A stretch of DNA of 64,000 nucleotides from Mesorhizobium terrae (GTDB lineage: Bacteria; Pseudomonadota; Alphaproteobacteria; Rhizobiales; Rhizobiaceae). Numbering within the stretch: the first letter of the stretch is position 1; the number at the start of each line of letters is the position of its first letter. This document shows, one piece after another, positions 9,885 to 17,143 of the stretch. Below the pieces are notes generated by a model. The model saw nothing but the letters and a program-made list of their open reading frames with translations, was not told where the DNA came from and ran no database searches. Made by a program: the position numbers and the translations under genes. The DNA lies in the NCBI RefSeq assembly GCF_008727715.1, contig NZ_CP044217.1, forward strand, positions 186,001 through 250,000, in the 5' to 3' direction.

Positions 9885-10442
9885 TCAGTTCCTCAAATTG
9901 AAATGATAGCGCGCAACATTGCCGGTCTCTTTGTTGCGAATGTCGAAATAGTAGGGATCTTTGCGCTTCGGTCTCGGAATGATCTCGTTCGTCATGCAAG
10001 TGTTGCCATCGCGCCGAAACTGGTCACTTTTCAGGTAGTCGATATTTCCGAAGTGTCTACTGCGATTGAAAAGCGTGGTGCAGGCGACCTGAACCGGCTT
10101 TGCGCAAACGGCGGTGTCGCGCATGTTGCCGCCATGGCCGCTGTAGGTGTTGATAGTGGTCGCAGTCGTTCCGGCCGGACAATCTTCATATTCGGCATAA
10201 CCCGGCTCTTTGGTTCCTGCCTCGGGACAGGATGGCCAATAGCCGGGATGAACCTTGCGGATTGACAGCAGTTTCAAAACGGGCGGCACGCAATACGAAA
10301 CCCCTTGCCATGAAGGATTTTGCGACGCAACACACAGCAGGATTTTGCAGCCGAAGGAAGCATCCTGGGCCTGGGCACTATGAACCGAAATGCCGATGAC
10401 GATGCTGGCGATAGCGGGAAGCAGGTATCGTAGGGGCTTCAT
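9885..10442 (-). CDS. Secreted cysteine-rich protein of unknown function
   Basis: A 185-residue protein with a signal peptide (MKPLRYLLPAIASIVIGISV, cleavage near SAQA-QD) and seven cysteines in the mature part (CKILLC, YCVPP, SCPEAG, DCPAG, AVC, ACTTL, TCM), suggesting disulfides in the periplasm. I do not recognise a domain. It is the last gene of a leftward cluster of small exported proteins that starts at 13121 next to the VirB operon. A role in the transfer apparatus envelope or mating-pair surface is only an inference from context. Confidence 0.75.
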   Translation of the reverse strand: MKPLRYLLPAIASIVIGISVHSAQAQDASFGCKILLCVASQNPSWQGVSYCVPPVLKLLSIRKVHPGYWPSCPEAGTKEPGYAEYEDCPAGTTATTINTYSGHGGNMRDTAVCAKPVQVACTTLFNRSRHFGNIDYLKSDQFRRDGNTCMTNEIIPRPKRKDPYYFDIRNKETGNVARYHFNLRN

Positions 10443-10460
10443 GGTTCTCTCCTTGTCTCG

Positions 10461-10841
10461 TCAATTCTGTGATGCCCAGACGTCGTCGATTTTGACAAAG
10501 CGGAGCACCTTGGGCAGAACGTGGTCGTGCTTGTCGGTGATCGTGAGCGAGCAGAGGACACCTGGACCGGCCGCGTCCTTCTGGCACTGATCGATGGCGA
10601 CTTTTTTCACGCCGCCGAAGAATATGAGTTTGCGGATTGCGGCGAGCGCTTCTCCATCGGATGGCACTTCAAGCCTGGTCGCCGCCTCGTATTCGTCAAC
10701 CTTCTTTTGCAGCGTGGTGATCTGGCCAGCGAGTTCCTCGACCTTGGTCGCGTGGATCGAGCTCGCGTAGACGTAGCCGCCAGCAACCCCGACGATCAAC
10801 GACACGAGTCCCGTGACGCCTAAATTCACCGTCTGATTCAT
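10461..10841 (-). CDS. Small membrane-anchored protein, unknown function
   Basis: 126 residues from ATG 10841. One N-terminal transmembrane helix (LGVTGLVSLIVGVAGGYVYA) is followed by a short coiled coil (VEELAGQITTLQKKVDEYEAA) and a C-terminal domain with two cysteines (DQCQKD, GVLCSLTI). The longer open frame to 11141 overlaps the next gene and is rich in Arg/Ser, so it is not used. It lies 18 bp from its downstream neighbour and 13 bp from the upstream one, in the same operon-like run. No family recognised. Confidence 0.7.
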   Translation of the reverse strand: MNQTVNLGVTGLVSLIVGVAGGYVYASSIHATKVEELAGQITTLQKKVDEYEAATRLEVPSDGEALAAIRKLIFFGGVKKVAIDQCQKDAAGPGVLCSLTITDKHDHVLPKVLRFVKIDDVWASQN

Positions 10842-10854
10842 GGGAGAATGTCCG

Positions 10855-11169
10855 TCACTGATAGTCAGTGATGCCGAGACGGCGCAGGACTTTGCCCGGG
10901 TCGGTCTCGCAATCATGCTTCCAGTCCGGATGTCTGGCGCAGCCATAGGCGTATTGGCTGAGATCGGCGCTGGAGAGATTTGCGAGCTCGTTGCCCTTAT
11001 CCATCCACTTCTGGACATCATCAGGCGTACACCCCATACCGCCGGCGCCACACTGATCCGGGTCGATGCCGGTGTTTTGAGACGGCTGCTGGGAAGTCTG
11101 CGATATCGCCGGCGAAGCGAGGATCGCGCCGGCGCCAACAATCAGGACCATGAAGAATAGGCTTTTCAT
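10855..11169 (-). CDS. Small secreted protein, unknown function
   Basis: 104 residues beginning with signal peptide MKSLFFMVLIVGAGAILASP (cleavage near AIS-QT). The mature part has four cysteines (DQCGAGGMGC, YGCARH, HDCETD) and a stretch QKWMDKGNELANLS. The ATG at 11169 follows GAGGTTAAG, a plausible ribosome site. The longer frame to 11487 is a shadow of the upstream gene. It lies 1 bp downstream of the SNase-like gene that ends at 11171. Function unknown. Confidence 0.75.
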   Translation of the reverse strand: MKSLFFMVLIVGAGAILASPAISQTSQQPSQNTGIDPDQCGAGGMGCTPDDVQKWMDKGNELANLSSADLSQYAYGCARHPDWKHDCETDPGKVLRRLGITDYQ

Positions 11170-11170
11170 C

Positions 11171-11791
11171 TTAACCTCGCGGAGGATTTTCGGGTGGCAC
11201 TGGAGCGGGGGGAGGAAGGGGTAGGCCGAATTCCGACGTTTCCTTTGACGTCGAACGCGCCACAGGCTCCGCCGGCTTGTCGGGTTTGTAATTCCAGGGC
11301 GGGGTGAGCTTCGGATCGGACCAGACGCCAAACCCCAGGCCACGCGCGCGGCGTTCGATATCGAAATAAGCGGGAACCTGCGGCTCGCCGGGAAAATTGT
11401 ACGCGTATCCAATGCCTTCGGCGATCGCGGTCGCGGCCAGATTGGTTTCATCGACAAAGCAATGCGCGAGAACGGTGCCATTCGCATCGGTCGTCACGGA
11501 TGCACAATTCACATCGTGTTTCAGGGTGCGAAGGATCAACCAGGCGCGGGCCACCTGACCGACGGGCCATTCGACGCTTTCGGTCGTGGCAACCTGATCG
11601 AGCCGAGGTGCAAGATACCCTGCAAGGCGGACGATCTTCTTAGGGGTGATGAACTCGATGGTCGATCCGTCGAGCACCTGCACGCGTCCATAGATTTGCT
11701 TCGGCAGGACCGTGTCCGCTGGGCCCTGCGCGCTCGCCGGCCATATCGTGGCGAGCATGACGAAGATCGCGATGCCGTTGAGGGGTTTCAT
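11171..11791 (-). CDS. Exported SNase-like (thermonuclease-fold) protein, copy 1
   Basis: 206 residues with signal peptide MKPLNGIAIFVMLATIWPAS-AQ. The middle resembles the staphylococcal-nuclease fold: VQVLDGSTIEFITPKKIVRLAGYLAP, then WPVGQVARAWLILRTL and GYAYN. The catalytic Arg/Asp/Glu set of true thermonucleases is not clearly present, and a Pro-rich tail (LPLPPPAPVPPENPP) follows. Its start overlaps the preceding gene by 4 bp (ATGA). It is one of three consecutive paralogues and is probably periplasmic. Nuclease activity is doubtful; a binding or structural role is possible. Confidence 0.72.
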   Translation of the reverse strand: MKPLNGIAIFVMLATIWPASAQGPADTVLPKQIYGRVQVLDGSTIEFITPKKIVRLAGYLAPRLDQVATTESVEWPVGQVARAWLILRTLKHDVNCASVTTDANGTVLAHCFVDETNLAATAIAEGIGYAYNFPGEPQVPAYFDIERRARGLGFGVWSDPKLTPPWNYKPDKPAEPVARSTSKETSEFGLPLPPPAPVPPENPPRG

Positions 11792-12453
11792 TGCTTGCCG
11801 ACTACGTCTTTTGAGGACTGCTGCTGACCCTGTCCAATGAGGATGGAAACAGGATGGGGAAGATCCGAATAGGCCCAGAGCCCTTCGCGCGCTTCGCGTG
11901 CGCCTTGTTCGGCGAGCCGATAACCCGGAACGACCAGCTGGCCGGTCGAGCTGACAGCTGCAAATCCCCATCCCTGCGCGATCATGAAGGTCGCGAGGTC
12001 GTAGCGGGTTTTTCCCGTCGTCGTCTGACAGACAACAAGCAGATTGCTGGCATCGAGTTCCCGGATCGTCGTACAGACGGGTTTGCTGTCCCGGACTATA
12101 GCCTGCGCCATGATCAGGTTCAGCTCACCGCAATCACGCTTTACGCCGGGTGCTATCGTCACCGACGTGCCACGCAGACAGGCTTGTAGGCCATAGAGCC
12201 GGTAACGCTTGCCATCCGCGATCCAGCTATCGGCGGTCTCAAATTGCGCCGTCATGGGAAAGGGCACGAATTTGCTGCCGTTCCCGTCTGCCGACGGGGT
12301 CGGATCTCTTCCGTCCGGCGCCGGCGCCTGCGCCTGGACAGGAACTGGCTCCGGTCGCGCCGGCACCTGAACAGCCGGCACAACGGCCGCATAGGCGAAC
12401 ACAAGAGAACGGGCGACGATAGCAATAAGCATGATTGTCGAGACCTGCATCAA
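11788..12453 (-). CDS. Exported SNase-like protein, copy 2
   Basis: 221 residues. A hydrophobic N-terminus (MLIAIVARSLVFAYAAVVPA) is followed by a Pro/Ala-rich linker and an SNase-like domain (DGKRYRLYGLQACL, LNLIMAQAIVRDSKPVC, RYDLATFMIAQGWGFAAV, YRLAEQGAREAREGLWAY). The closing AExxAREAxxGLW pattern is typical of thermonuclease homologues. It overlaps both neighbours by 4 bp (ATGA at 11788 and 12450), so the three are one translation unit. Active-site residues are not evident. Confidence 0.72.
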   Translation of the reverse strand: MMQVSTIMLIAIVARSLVFAYAAVVPAVQVPARPEPVPVQAQAPAPDGRDPTPSADGNGSKFVPFPMTAQFETADSWIADGKRYRLYGLQACLRGTSVTIAPGVKRDCGELNLIMAQAIVRDSKPVCTTIRELDASNLLVVCQTTTGKTRYDLATFMIAQGWGFAAVSSTGQLVVPGYRLAEQGAREAREGLWAYSDLPHPVSILIGQGQQQSSKDVVGKQ

Positions 12454-13121
12454 TTCGTCTGGCTTTGCCGGTACCGTTCACCATAGGGGTGCTGGAACGA
12501 GGCGTTCGACCAAATGCCGACATGGGCCTTTGAGGCCGCGGCTTCGGCAGCGGCGTATTCAGGGAAGAGCGCTGTGCCGTCAGGCGCCCGGGTAGGGAAA
12601 GCCAATCCGCGCCGAATGAGGTATTCCGACAACGGCTGGACACGATCGTCAGCGCCGATGAAGAAGCATTCGGCAAAGCGAACCGAAGGTTTTCCGGTGT
12701 TCGCGCCAAGAAAATGGCACGGAAACGCGCCGCCCGCAGATGCTGCGGCCGTTTGCAGAGCAGCATTCAGTCCAGCGAGCGACAGCATGGTGCACGTCGC
12801 GCGCATCCCGTTCAGTTGCAGTTGTTGCGTCGATTGGCAGCCCTGAGCGCCGACCAGCTTGATGATGGTGTTTTCGGCATCGACAAACGCATTGCCGGTC
12901 AATGCCGCTTCAGGAATGACGGTTTCGAGTCTCAGGGCCTTCTCCAAACTGGCCGGATCCGGCGCGCGTTGTGGCCCCGGAACAAGATCGCGGCCGTTTG
13001 CGTAGGCATTCTGATAATATTCGACAAACTTGGCACGACGCGGCGCCGTCGCCTTTTGGGCGGCGACGGTCGAGGCCGAAGCCAAGAGGACAGAGATGGA
13101 AATTGGAGCAATTGCGCGCAT
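12450..13121 (-). CDS. Exported SNase-like protein, copy 3
   Basis: 223 residues with signal peptide (MRAIAPISISVLLASASTVA-AQ). The C-terminal half carries ECFFIGADDRVQPLSEYLI, RRGLAFPTR, FPEYAAAEAAASKAHVGIW, again the end of an SNase-like fold (AExxAxxxxxGIW). The N-terminal half has a CxxTC-type cysteine arrangement (GCQSTQQ, ATCTML). It is the first gene of the leftward cluster. A box of the recurring AATTATACGATAGTG type lies 48 bp upstream of its start. Function unknown; export and clustering with VirB genes are what can be seen. Confidence 0.72.
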   Translation of the reverse strand: MRAIAPISISVLLASASTVAAQKATAPRRAKFVEYYQNAYANGRDLVPGPQRAPDPASLEKALRLETVIPEAALTGNAFVDAENTIIKLVGAQGCQSTQQLQLNGMRATCTMLSLAGLNAALQTAAASAGGAFPCHFLGANTGKPSVRFAECFFIGADDRVQPLSEYLIRRGLAFPTRAPDGTALFPEYAAAEAAASKAHVGIWSNASFQHPYGERYRQSQTN

Positions 13122-13168
13122 TTTTCAGTTCGGCCTTTTCCAACCGACGGGAAAATGCTATAGACGAT

Positions 13169-13183
13169 AATTATACGATAGTG
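13169..13183 (+). promoter_or_regulatory. Recurring 15-bp box (copy 1)
   Basis: AATTATACGATAGTG between the divergent genes at 13121 (minus) and 13252 (plus). A degenerate second copy starts at 13232 (AATTATACGGACGAT). The same box precedes other transfer genes at 13994, 15369, 40371 (minus) and 41990 (minus). Likely an operator or promoter element; the protein that binds it is unknown. Confidence 0.6.
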
Positions 13184-13251
13184 CAAGTTTCGAGAGGCAC
13201 GGAACCGCTTTTCCGGCACATGACGCGGTAAAATTATACGGACGATTGGCG

Positions 13252-13644
13252 ATGATCAGGGCTATAAAAAAATTGGTGCAGGCGTTCTGGATGCTTGCCG
13301 GTCTTGTCATGCTCGTCGTCTGGATCGCCTTCGGTGGTTGGCTTCTTCTGTGGATCGGGTCGTCCGCTATTGGTGCGACATGGGCCCCTGCGATCGGCTC
13401 TTGGGGCTATGATTTCCTTGTCCAGCACTTCTGGGTGAAGCTTGTCGCCATCCTGGCATGCCTGACGCTTGTCGGAGCGATCTCGGGTGAGACGACCAGC
13501 CGGCGCACCAGGCCGGCTTCAAATTTTGACGACGAGCGTAAGACGGAGCAAGAAAAGCAAAACCTCGCCGATGAGACGATCATTGGTCAGCGCAACTCAA
13601 GGGCATCCCAATGCGCTTGGGAACGGTCTGCGGGGCTGCGCTAG
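13252..13644 (+). CDS. Small inner-membrane protein, unknown function
   Basis: 130 residues from ATG 13252 (an in-frame TTG lies at 13246). Two predicted transmembrane helices: FWMLAGLVMLVVWIAFGGWLL and VKLVAILACLTLVGAIS, with a short loop between. The cytoplasmic tail is charged (DDERKTEQEKQNLADE). First plus-strand gene of the transfer region, just after the 15-bp box. No family recognised. Confidence 0.65.
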   Translation: MIRAIKKLVQAFWMLAGLVMLVVWIAFGGWLLLWIGSSAIGATWAPAIGSWGYDFLVQHFWVKLVAILACLTLVGAISGETTSRRTRPASNFDDERKTEQEKQNLADETIIGQRNSRASQCAWERSAGLR

Positions 13645-14088
13645 CTGACGCCGCTGTCTGCTGACATGAATCCCAAGCAGCGCTGTGCAGGCCGCTACCG
13701 ACAGGCTGTAACTGCCAACCGGTAGTTCCATAGCAGAATCGACTTGCCACGCGGATCTTCGACTAACGGTATCCGCCTGTGAAGCAGCATCACGATGACC
13801 GTGAAGTCCAAGGCCGCAAACGCGGCCAAAGCCGCACCTTTTATCGCGCGCTTTCCTGTTTCTCCGCCCCAGACGCTGACGCGGCAGGTCCACGCCCCAC
13901 CTCCTCCTTGCAGGCCAAGTCCTGAAGGCCGCAGCAGCACGGCCAAAGGCCGTTGCTGCGCCTTGCCAGCGGCATAGGAATTGCGCCATCTAAAATTATA
14001 CGATAGTAACATTTTGAGGAGGCGCCGGGGTTTGCATTGAGCGTCTGCACGCTCGAATTCGGAGCGAAATGAGAGAACAGAGTCGCCC
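13645..14088. other. Intergenic, with no convincing gene
   Basis: A minus frame (13695-14195) could encode a short hydrophobic protein ending GKSILLWNYRLAVTACR, but it has no ribosome site and overlaps the box at 13994 and the next gene, so I leave it uncalled. The segment's clear content is the regulatory box at 13994-14008. Confidence 0.45.
13994..14008 (+). promoter_or_regulatory. Recurring 15-bp box (copy 2)
   Basis: AATTATACGATAGTA, differing from copy 1 only in the last base, 81 bp upstream of the GTG start at 14089. Followed by TTGAGGAGG-like purines. Likely controls the 14089-15324 gene pair. Confidence 0.6.
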
Positions 14089-14865
14089 GTGAGCGAAGTG
14101 TGGTCGATGGATTGGTATCTCGTACCGCTGCAATACGACTGTCGGCATTGCGGGACGCAGGCGGACGGATATGGGCTGGTGCTCGGACCGAACACGCAGG
14201 TATCACAGGGGACGACGGCCGAGAATTGGGACGTGGACCGACTTGGTACCTATGGCGCCGTATGCGGTTGGAAGCGCGCCGGCCCACAGCGGTGCGAGTT
14301 CATCACCGCCATGAGCGAAGGAAGGCTGCGCTTCACCAAGGATGAGCTGTTGCTCGCGTGCGAGCATTGTGGCGGAAGAACCGGACTGGGCGCGGTGGCA
14401 CCTACTGCGATGGAGAATTTCGTACAGTGGGGATCGCTGCGCGCGATGCGCAACGAACGGCGAATGATCGTCGCCAAGGGGGCGGACATTGCGAAGTTTC
14501 ACGATGGCACGGTCATTGATTTCGACCGGGCGATCGGTCCGTCATTCGCCGTGGTGGCGCGCGGCGCCTGCCATAACGATAGCCGCGGGCAAGGACGTAT
14601 CGAGATCCTGCTGGATCTGGCGGCAGGGCATTACGCCTGGTCGACGATGTTCGGAAACCGCGGGTCGCAGAAGGCGTGGTCGACGCTGTCCGCCGTCTCG
14701 GGCAGGCAAATCGCAACGATGGTGGAGCAGTTGGCGCTGGCGGAGATCGATCTGACATCGCTGGGCTGCATTGACGATGCAGGACCCGTTTGCCGGTTCG
14801 CGTTCGAGCAGATCGTCAATGGGCTGATGGCGAGCGGCTATGCTTGCGACGCGGGGAGAAGTTGA
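14089..14865 (+). CDS. Unknown protein with two CxxC pairs
   Basis: 258 residues from GTG 14089; an ATG at 14107 is an alternative start. Two CxxC motifs (CRHCG near the N-terminus and CEHCG about 80 residues later) look like a zinc-binding pair. There is no signal peptide or membrane helix, so it is probably cytoplasmic. Its stop abuts the ATG of the lipoprotein gene at 14866, so the two are coupled. It lies between the exported-protein cluster and the virB operon. I do not recognise the family. Confidence 0.7.
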   Translation: MSEVWSMDWYLVPLQYDCRHCGTQADGYGLVLGPNTQVSQGTTAENWDVDRLGTYGAVCGWKRAGPQRCEFITAMSEGRLRFTKDELLLACEHCGGRTGLGAVAPTAMENFVQWGSLRAMRNERRMIVAKGADIAKFHDGTVIDFDRAIGPSFAVVARGACHNDSRGQGRIEILLDLAAGHYAWSTMFGNRGSQKAWSTLSAVSGRQIATMVEQLALAEIDLTSLGCIDDAGPVCRFAFEQIVNGLMASGYACDAGRS

Positions 14866-15324
14866 ATGAAGGTGCCGGTCATCGCGGCGATAGCACTGGG
14901 TTTGGCTGTGGAAGGGTGCGCGTCACCGGTCGGTCCGTCGAGCTACTCCGCTCCACGTCCATGGACAGGTTTGAAGCTGACGCAATGCAAGGCATACGGG
15001 ACGTTCTCGGAATGCCAGTTGGTGCAAACGTCGACGTCACAGTACCGGCGATATCGGCTCGGTCCGGTGCAGCAACAGAACCGTCGGTTCCAGACCTTGA
15101 GCGACGACTATCAGTATCAGATCACGGGTTGCTACCAGATTGAGCGCGTAAACAGACCATTGCCGAACTACCTCTGCCGCATCGTTAGGTACCGAACTGG
15201 GGCCGATGCGGGGTCGGTGTTCGTCAAAGGCGCAACTGCGGTCAATCTGGCCAAATTCCTCGGCGACCAGGAGCAACTGCGCTATCAGCGGACGCGTGAT
15301 CCCTGGGAGCGAAAAGGCTCCTGA
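14866..15324 (+). CDS. Probable lipoprotein of the transfer region
   Basis: 152 residues. The N-terminus MKVPVIAAIALGLAVEGCAS has a hydrophobic core and a loose lipobox (VEGC, Cys18), suggesting lipidation. The mature part has three further cysteines (QCKAY, SECQL, TGCYQI) and ends in a charged tail. It starts 1 bp after the preceding stop, and the virB1 promoter region follows. A role in the outer envelope part of the conjugation apparatus is possible but unproven. Confidence 0.65.
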   Translation: MKVPVIAAIALGLAVEGCASPVGPSSYSAPRPWTGLKLTQCKAYGTFSECQLVQTSTSQYRRYRLGPVQQQNRRFQTLSDDYQYQITGCYQIERVNRPLPNYLCRIVRYRTGADAGSVFVKGATAVNLAKFLGDQEQLRYQRTRDPWERKGS

Positions 15325-15368
15325 TCGGAGACTCAGACCGGCGAATGCGATCGGTAGCTCAGGAGTTA

Positions 15369-15426
15369 AATTATACGATAGTGACAGTTTGTCCTTGACC
15401 TTTGCGAATTAGATTATACTAGAGTG
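15369..15426 (+). promoter_or_regulatory. virB operon control region with box copy 3 and a degenerate copy
   Basis: AATTATACGATAGTG at 15369-15383 is followed 28 bp later by GATTATACTAGAGTG (15412-15426), a degenerate repeat. Between them lies CTTGACC (15394-15400), a good alphaproteobacterial -35, with TATACT at 15415-15420, though the spacer is short (14 bp). The virB1 ATG is at 15457. An upstream operator plus a second copy covering the -10 is a plausible arrangement. Confidence 0.6.
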
Positions 15427-15456
15427 CAATCTAAGGTCCACCGTACAGGGTCAAGA

Positions 15457-16449
15457 ATGCGGTTTCTGTCGAGGAGAGCGACGCGATTTTCCAGTGCTCA
15501 CGGCCTCACGGCCATTGCACTGTTGTGCGCGGTGATACCCCTGCAGGCTGTCGGGGAGGGTCTGGAGGCTCGACCTTCAGGCGTGGAGACGCCGCTGAGC
15601 GATGAGGCGTTTTCCGCCCGTACCGGAGCCGCAACGGCGGCGCCGCGTACATCAGCGAAAGCTGTCCTGGTGCCGGTCCGAGTGAAGGCCGTTCGGGCAA
15701 GCGCCAATGTCTTTGCCTATCGGGCCGAGCCTCTTCGGGTCGAGCCGCCGCACGATCTGACGGCCGAAAGCACCGCAGACGCCGCCGATGTGATGCCGTG
15801 GTCGGCAATCGGCAACGTTGGCGCGAAAGTTCGGCCCGACCTGCTGGCGGGAATCCCTGACGATGTCGCACGGTTGATTGTTCAGGCGGCGGGCGAAGAG
15901 GGCGTCGATCCGAATTTGATGCTTTCGATCGCTCGGGCCGAGAACGGCGCTTTCGATCCCGAGGCGATCAGCGGGGCAGGGGCGATCGGGATCATGCAGA
16001 TGCTGCCGGAGACGGGAGCCGCATATGGCGCGAGCGATTTGACCGATCCGGTGCAGAATGTGCGCGCATCGGCGAAATTCCTGAAAGTGCTGGTCGATAA
16101 ATATGCCAACCCGTTGCTCGTGGCGGCGGCGTACAACGCCGGCGAGCCGAAGGTGGACGCCCGCACTTCGCTGCCGCTTATCCGCGAAACGGCCGACTAT
16201 GTGACACGCGTGGTGGGTCTCTACACCCACGCATACGCGCAAGGCGACATCCAGACCGTTGGACGGGTGCGCCAAGGTCTCAACGCACGTGAGAAGCGGA
16301 GAGCGGCGAACCCAGAGGTCTCCAGCCCCGCACGATCGACGATGCTGGTGTTTTCCACAAATGACCCAAGCCCCATGGGGACGGATGCGGCTGAGCAGAT
16401 ACCGGGTCCGGACGGCCCCGTGAAAGTAAAAGAGGAAGGCAGCCTATGA
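15457..16449 (+). CDS. virB1: VirB1-like lytic transglycosylase
   Basis: 330 residues. A signal-anchor region (LTAIALLCAVIPLQAVGEG) is followed by a low-complexity linker and an SLT domain at about residues 130-240. The catalytic Glu lies in MLSIARAENGAFDPEAIS, followed by GAIGIMQMLPETGAAYG and VAAAYNAGEPKV. It cuts peptidoglycan to let the secretion channel through. ATG 15457 is chosen over GTG 15424, which lies in the promoter box. It overlaps virB2 by 4 bp and is first in the virB operon. Confidence 0.9.
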   Translation: MRFLSRRATRFSSAHGLTAIALLCAVIPLQAVGEGLEARPSGVETPLSDEAFSARTGAATAAPRTSAKAVLVPVRVKAVRASANVFAYRAEPLRVEPPHDLTAESTADAADVMPWSAIGNVGAKVRPDLLAGIPDDVARLIVQAAGEEGVDPNLMLSIARAENGAFDPEAISGAGAIGIMQMLPETGAAYGASDLTDPVQNVRASAKFLKVLVDKYANPLLVAAAYNAGEPKVDARTSLPLIRETADYVTRVVGLYTHAYAQGDIQTVGRVRQGLNAREKRRAANPEVSSPARSTMLVFSTNDPSPMGTDAAEQIPGPDGPVKVKEEGSL

Positions 16450-16817
16450 ACAGCGTGAAGGCATTTTGCGGCGGGCTGAAAGACGCTGCCAGGAAAGGGT
16501 GGAACTCGCCACTCGGCAAGCGGGTGATCGTCCATTCAACCATGGCGACGGTGAGCGCGGGGATCTTGTTCATGTCCGCGATCGAACCGGCAGCGGCGCA
16601 GAACCTGCAGGCCCTGCAGAACGCCGCCGACCGTATCGTCCAGTTCTTCACCGGGCCATTCGGGCGCAGCATCGGCGCGATCGCCTTTATCGGCATGTTT
16701 CTCGCCGCGGCGTTTGGCTACTGGAGCTGGGGCGCCCTGTTGCGGGTCGGCGGTTCGCTCGCCGGCATGTTCGCGGCGGCCGAGCTTGTCGATTTTCTGG
16801 CCGGTGGCGCGCAGTAG
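16446..16817 (+). CDS. virB2: VirB2 major pilin
   Basis: 123 residues with a long signal sequence (STMATVSAGILFMSAIEPAAA-QN) and two hydrophobic helices (FGRSIGAIAFIGMFLAAAFGY; LLRVGGSLAGMFAAAELVDFLA), the TrbC/VirB2 architecture. It is processed and polymerised into the conjugative pilus. Overlaps virB1 by 4 bp and is followed after 14 bp by virB3. Confidence 0.92.
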   Translation: MNSVKAFCGGLKDAARKGWNSPLGKRVIVHSTMATVSAGILFMSAIEPAAAQNLQALQNAADRIVQFFTGPFGRSIGAIAFIGMFLAAAFGYWSWGALLRVGGSLAGMFAAAELVDFLAGGAQ

Positions 16818-16831
16818 GCGCCTTCATCGTC

Positions 16832-17143
16832 ATGGCGAACAGAGACGAAGAAGAGATCGTGGACACGTACCCCGTCATCCTGGCGATGACGCGGCCGCCG
16901 ACGGTGATGGGCATCCCCTACACCTTCTTTCTCGCGGAGTGCTTCACCTCGCTCATGCTGTTCCTGGCGCTCGGTTCCATTCTCTGGTTCCCGGCCGCCT
17001 TCATCGTCCAGCATTCGGTTCTGTACGTGGTGAGCACGAAGATCGATCTGTGGTTCTTCGACATCCTGCAGAAGCACAGTGCATGCGGCGTCAATCCGCT
17101 CGGCAGGCGGATTGGAGGCCGGATCAGGACCTACGGCAAATGA
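16832..17143 (+). CDS. virB3: VirB3 inner-membrane component
   Basis: 103 residues. TYPVILAMTRPPTVMGIPYTFF followed by two hydrophobic helices (ECFTSLMLFLALGSILWFP) is the TrbD/VirB3 pattern. It works with VirB4 and VirB6 in the inner-membrane platform. The ATG at 16832 was chosen because the upstream part of the frame is virB2 out of frame. Overlaps virB4 by 4 bp (ATGA). Confidence 0.92.
   Translation: MANRDEEEIVDTYPVILAMTRPPTVMGIPYTFFLAECFTSLMLFLALGSILWFPAAFIVQHSVLYVVSTKIDLWFFDILQKHSACGVNPLGRRIGGRIRTYGK

Noticed and set aside
13695..14195. Minus-strand ORF of 166 residues
   Set aside because: Overlaps the regulatory box and the next gene, has no ribosome site, and only its hydrophobic tail looks protein-like.
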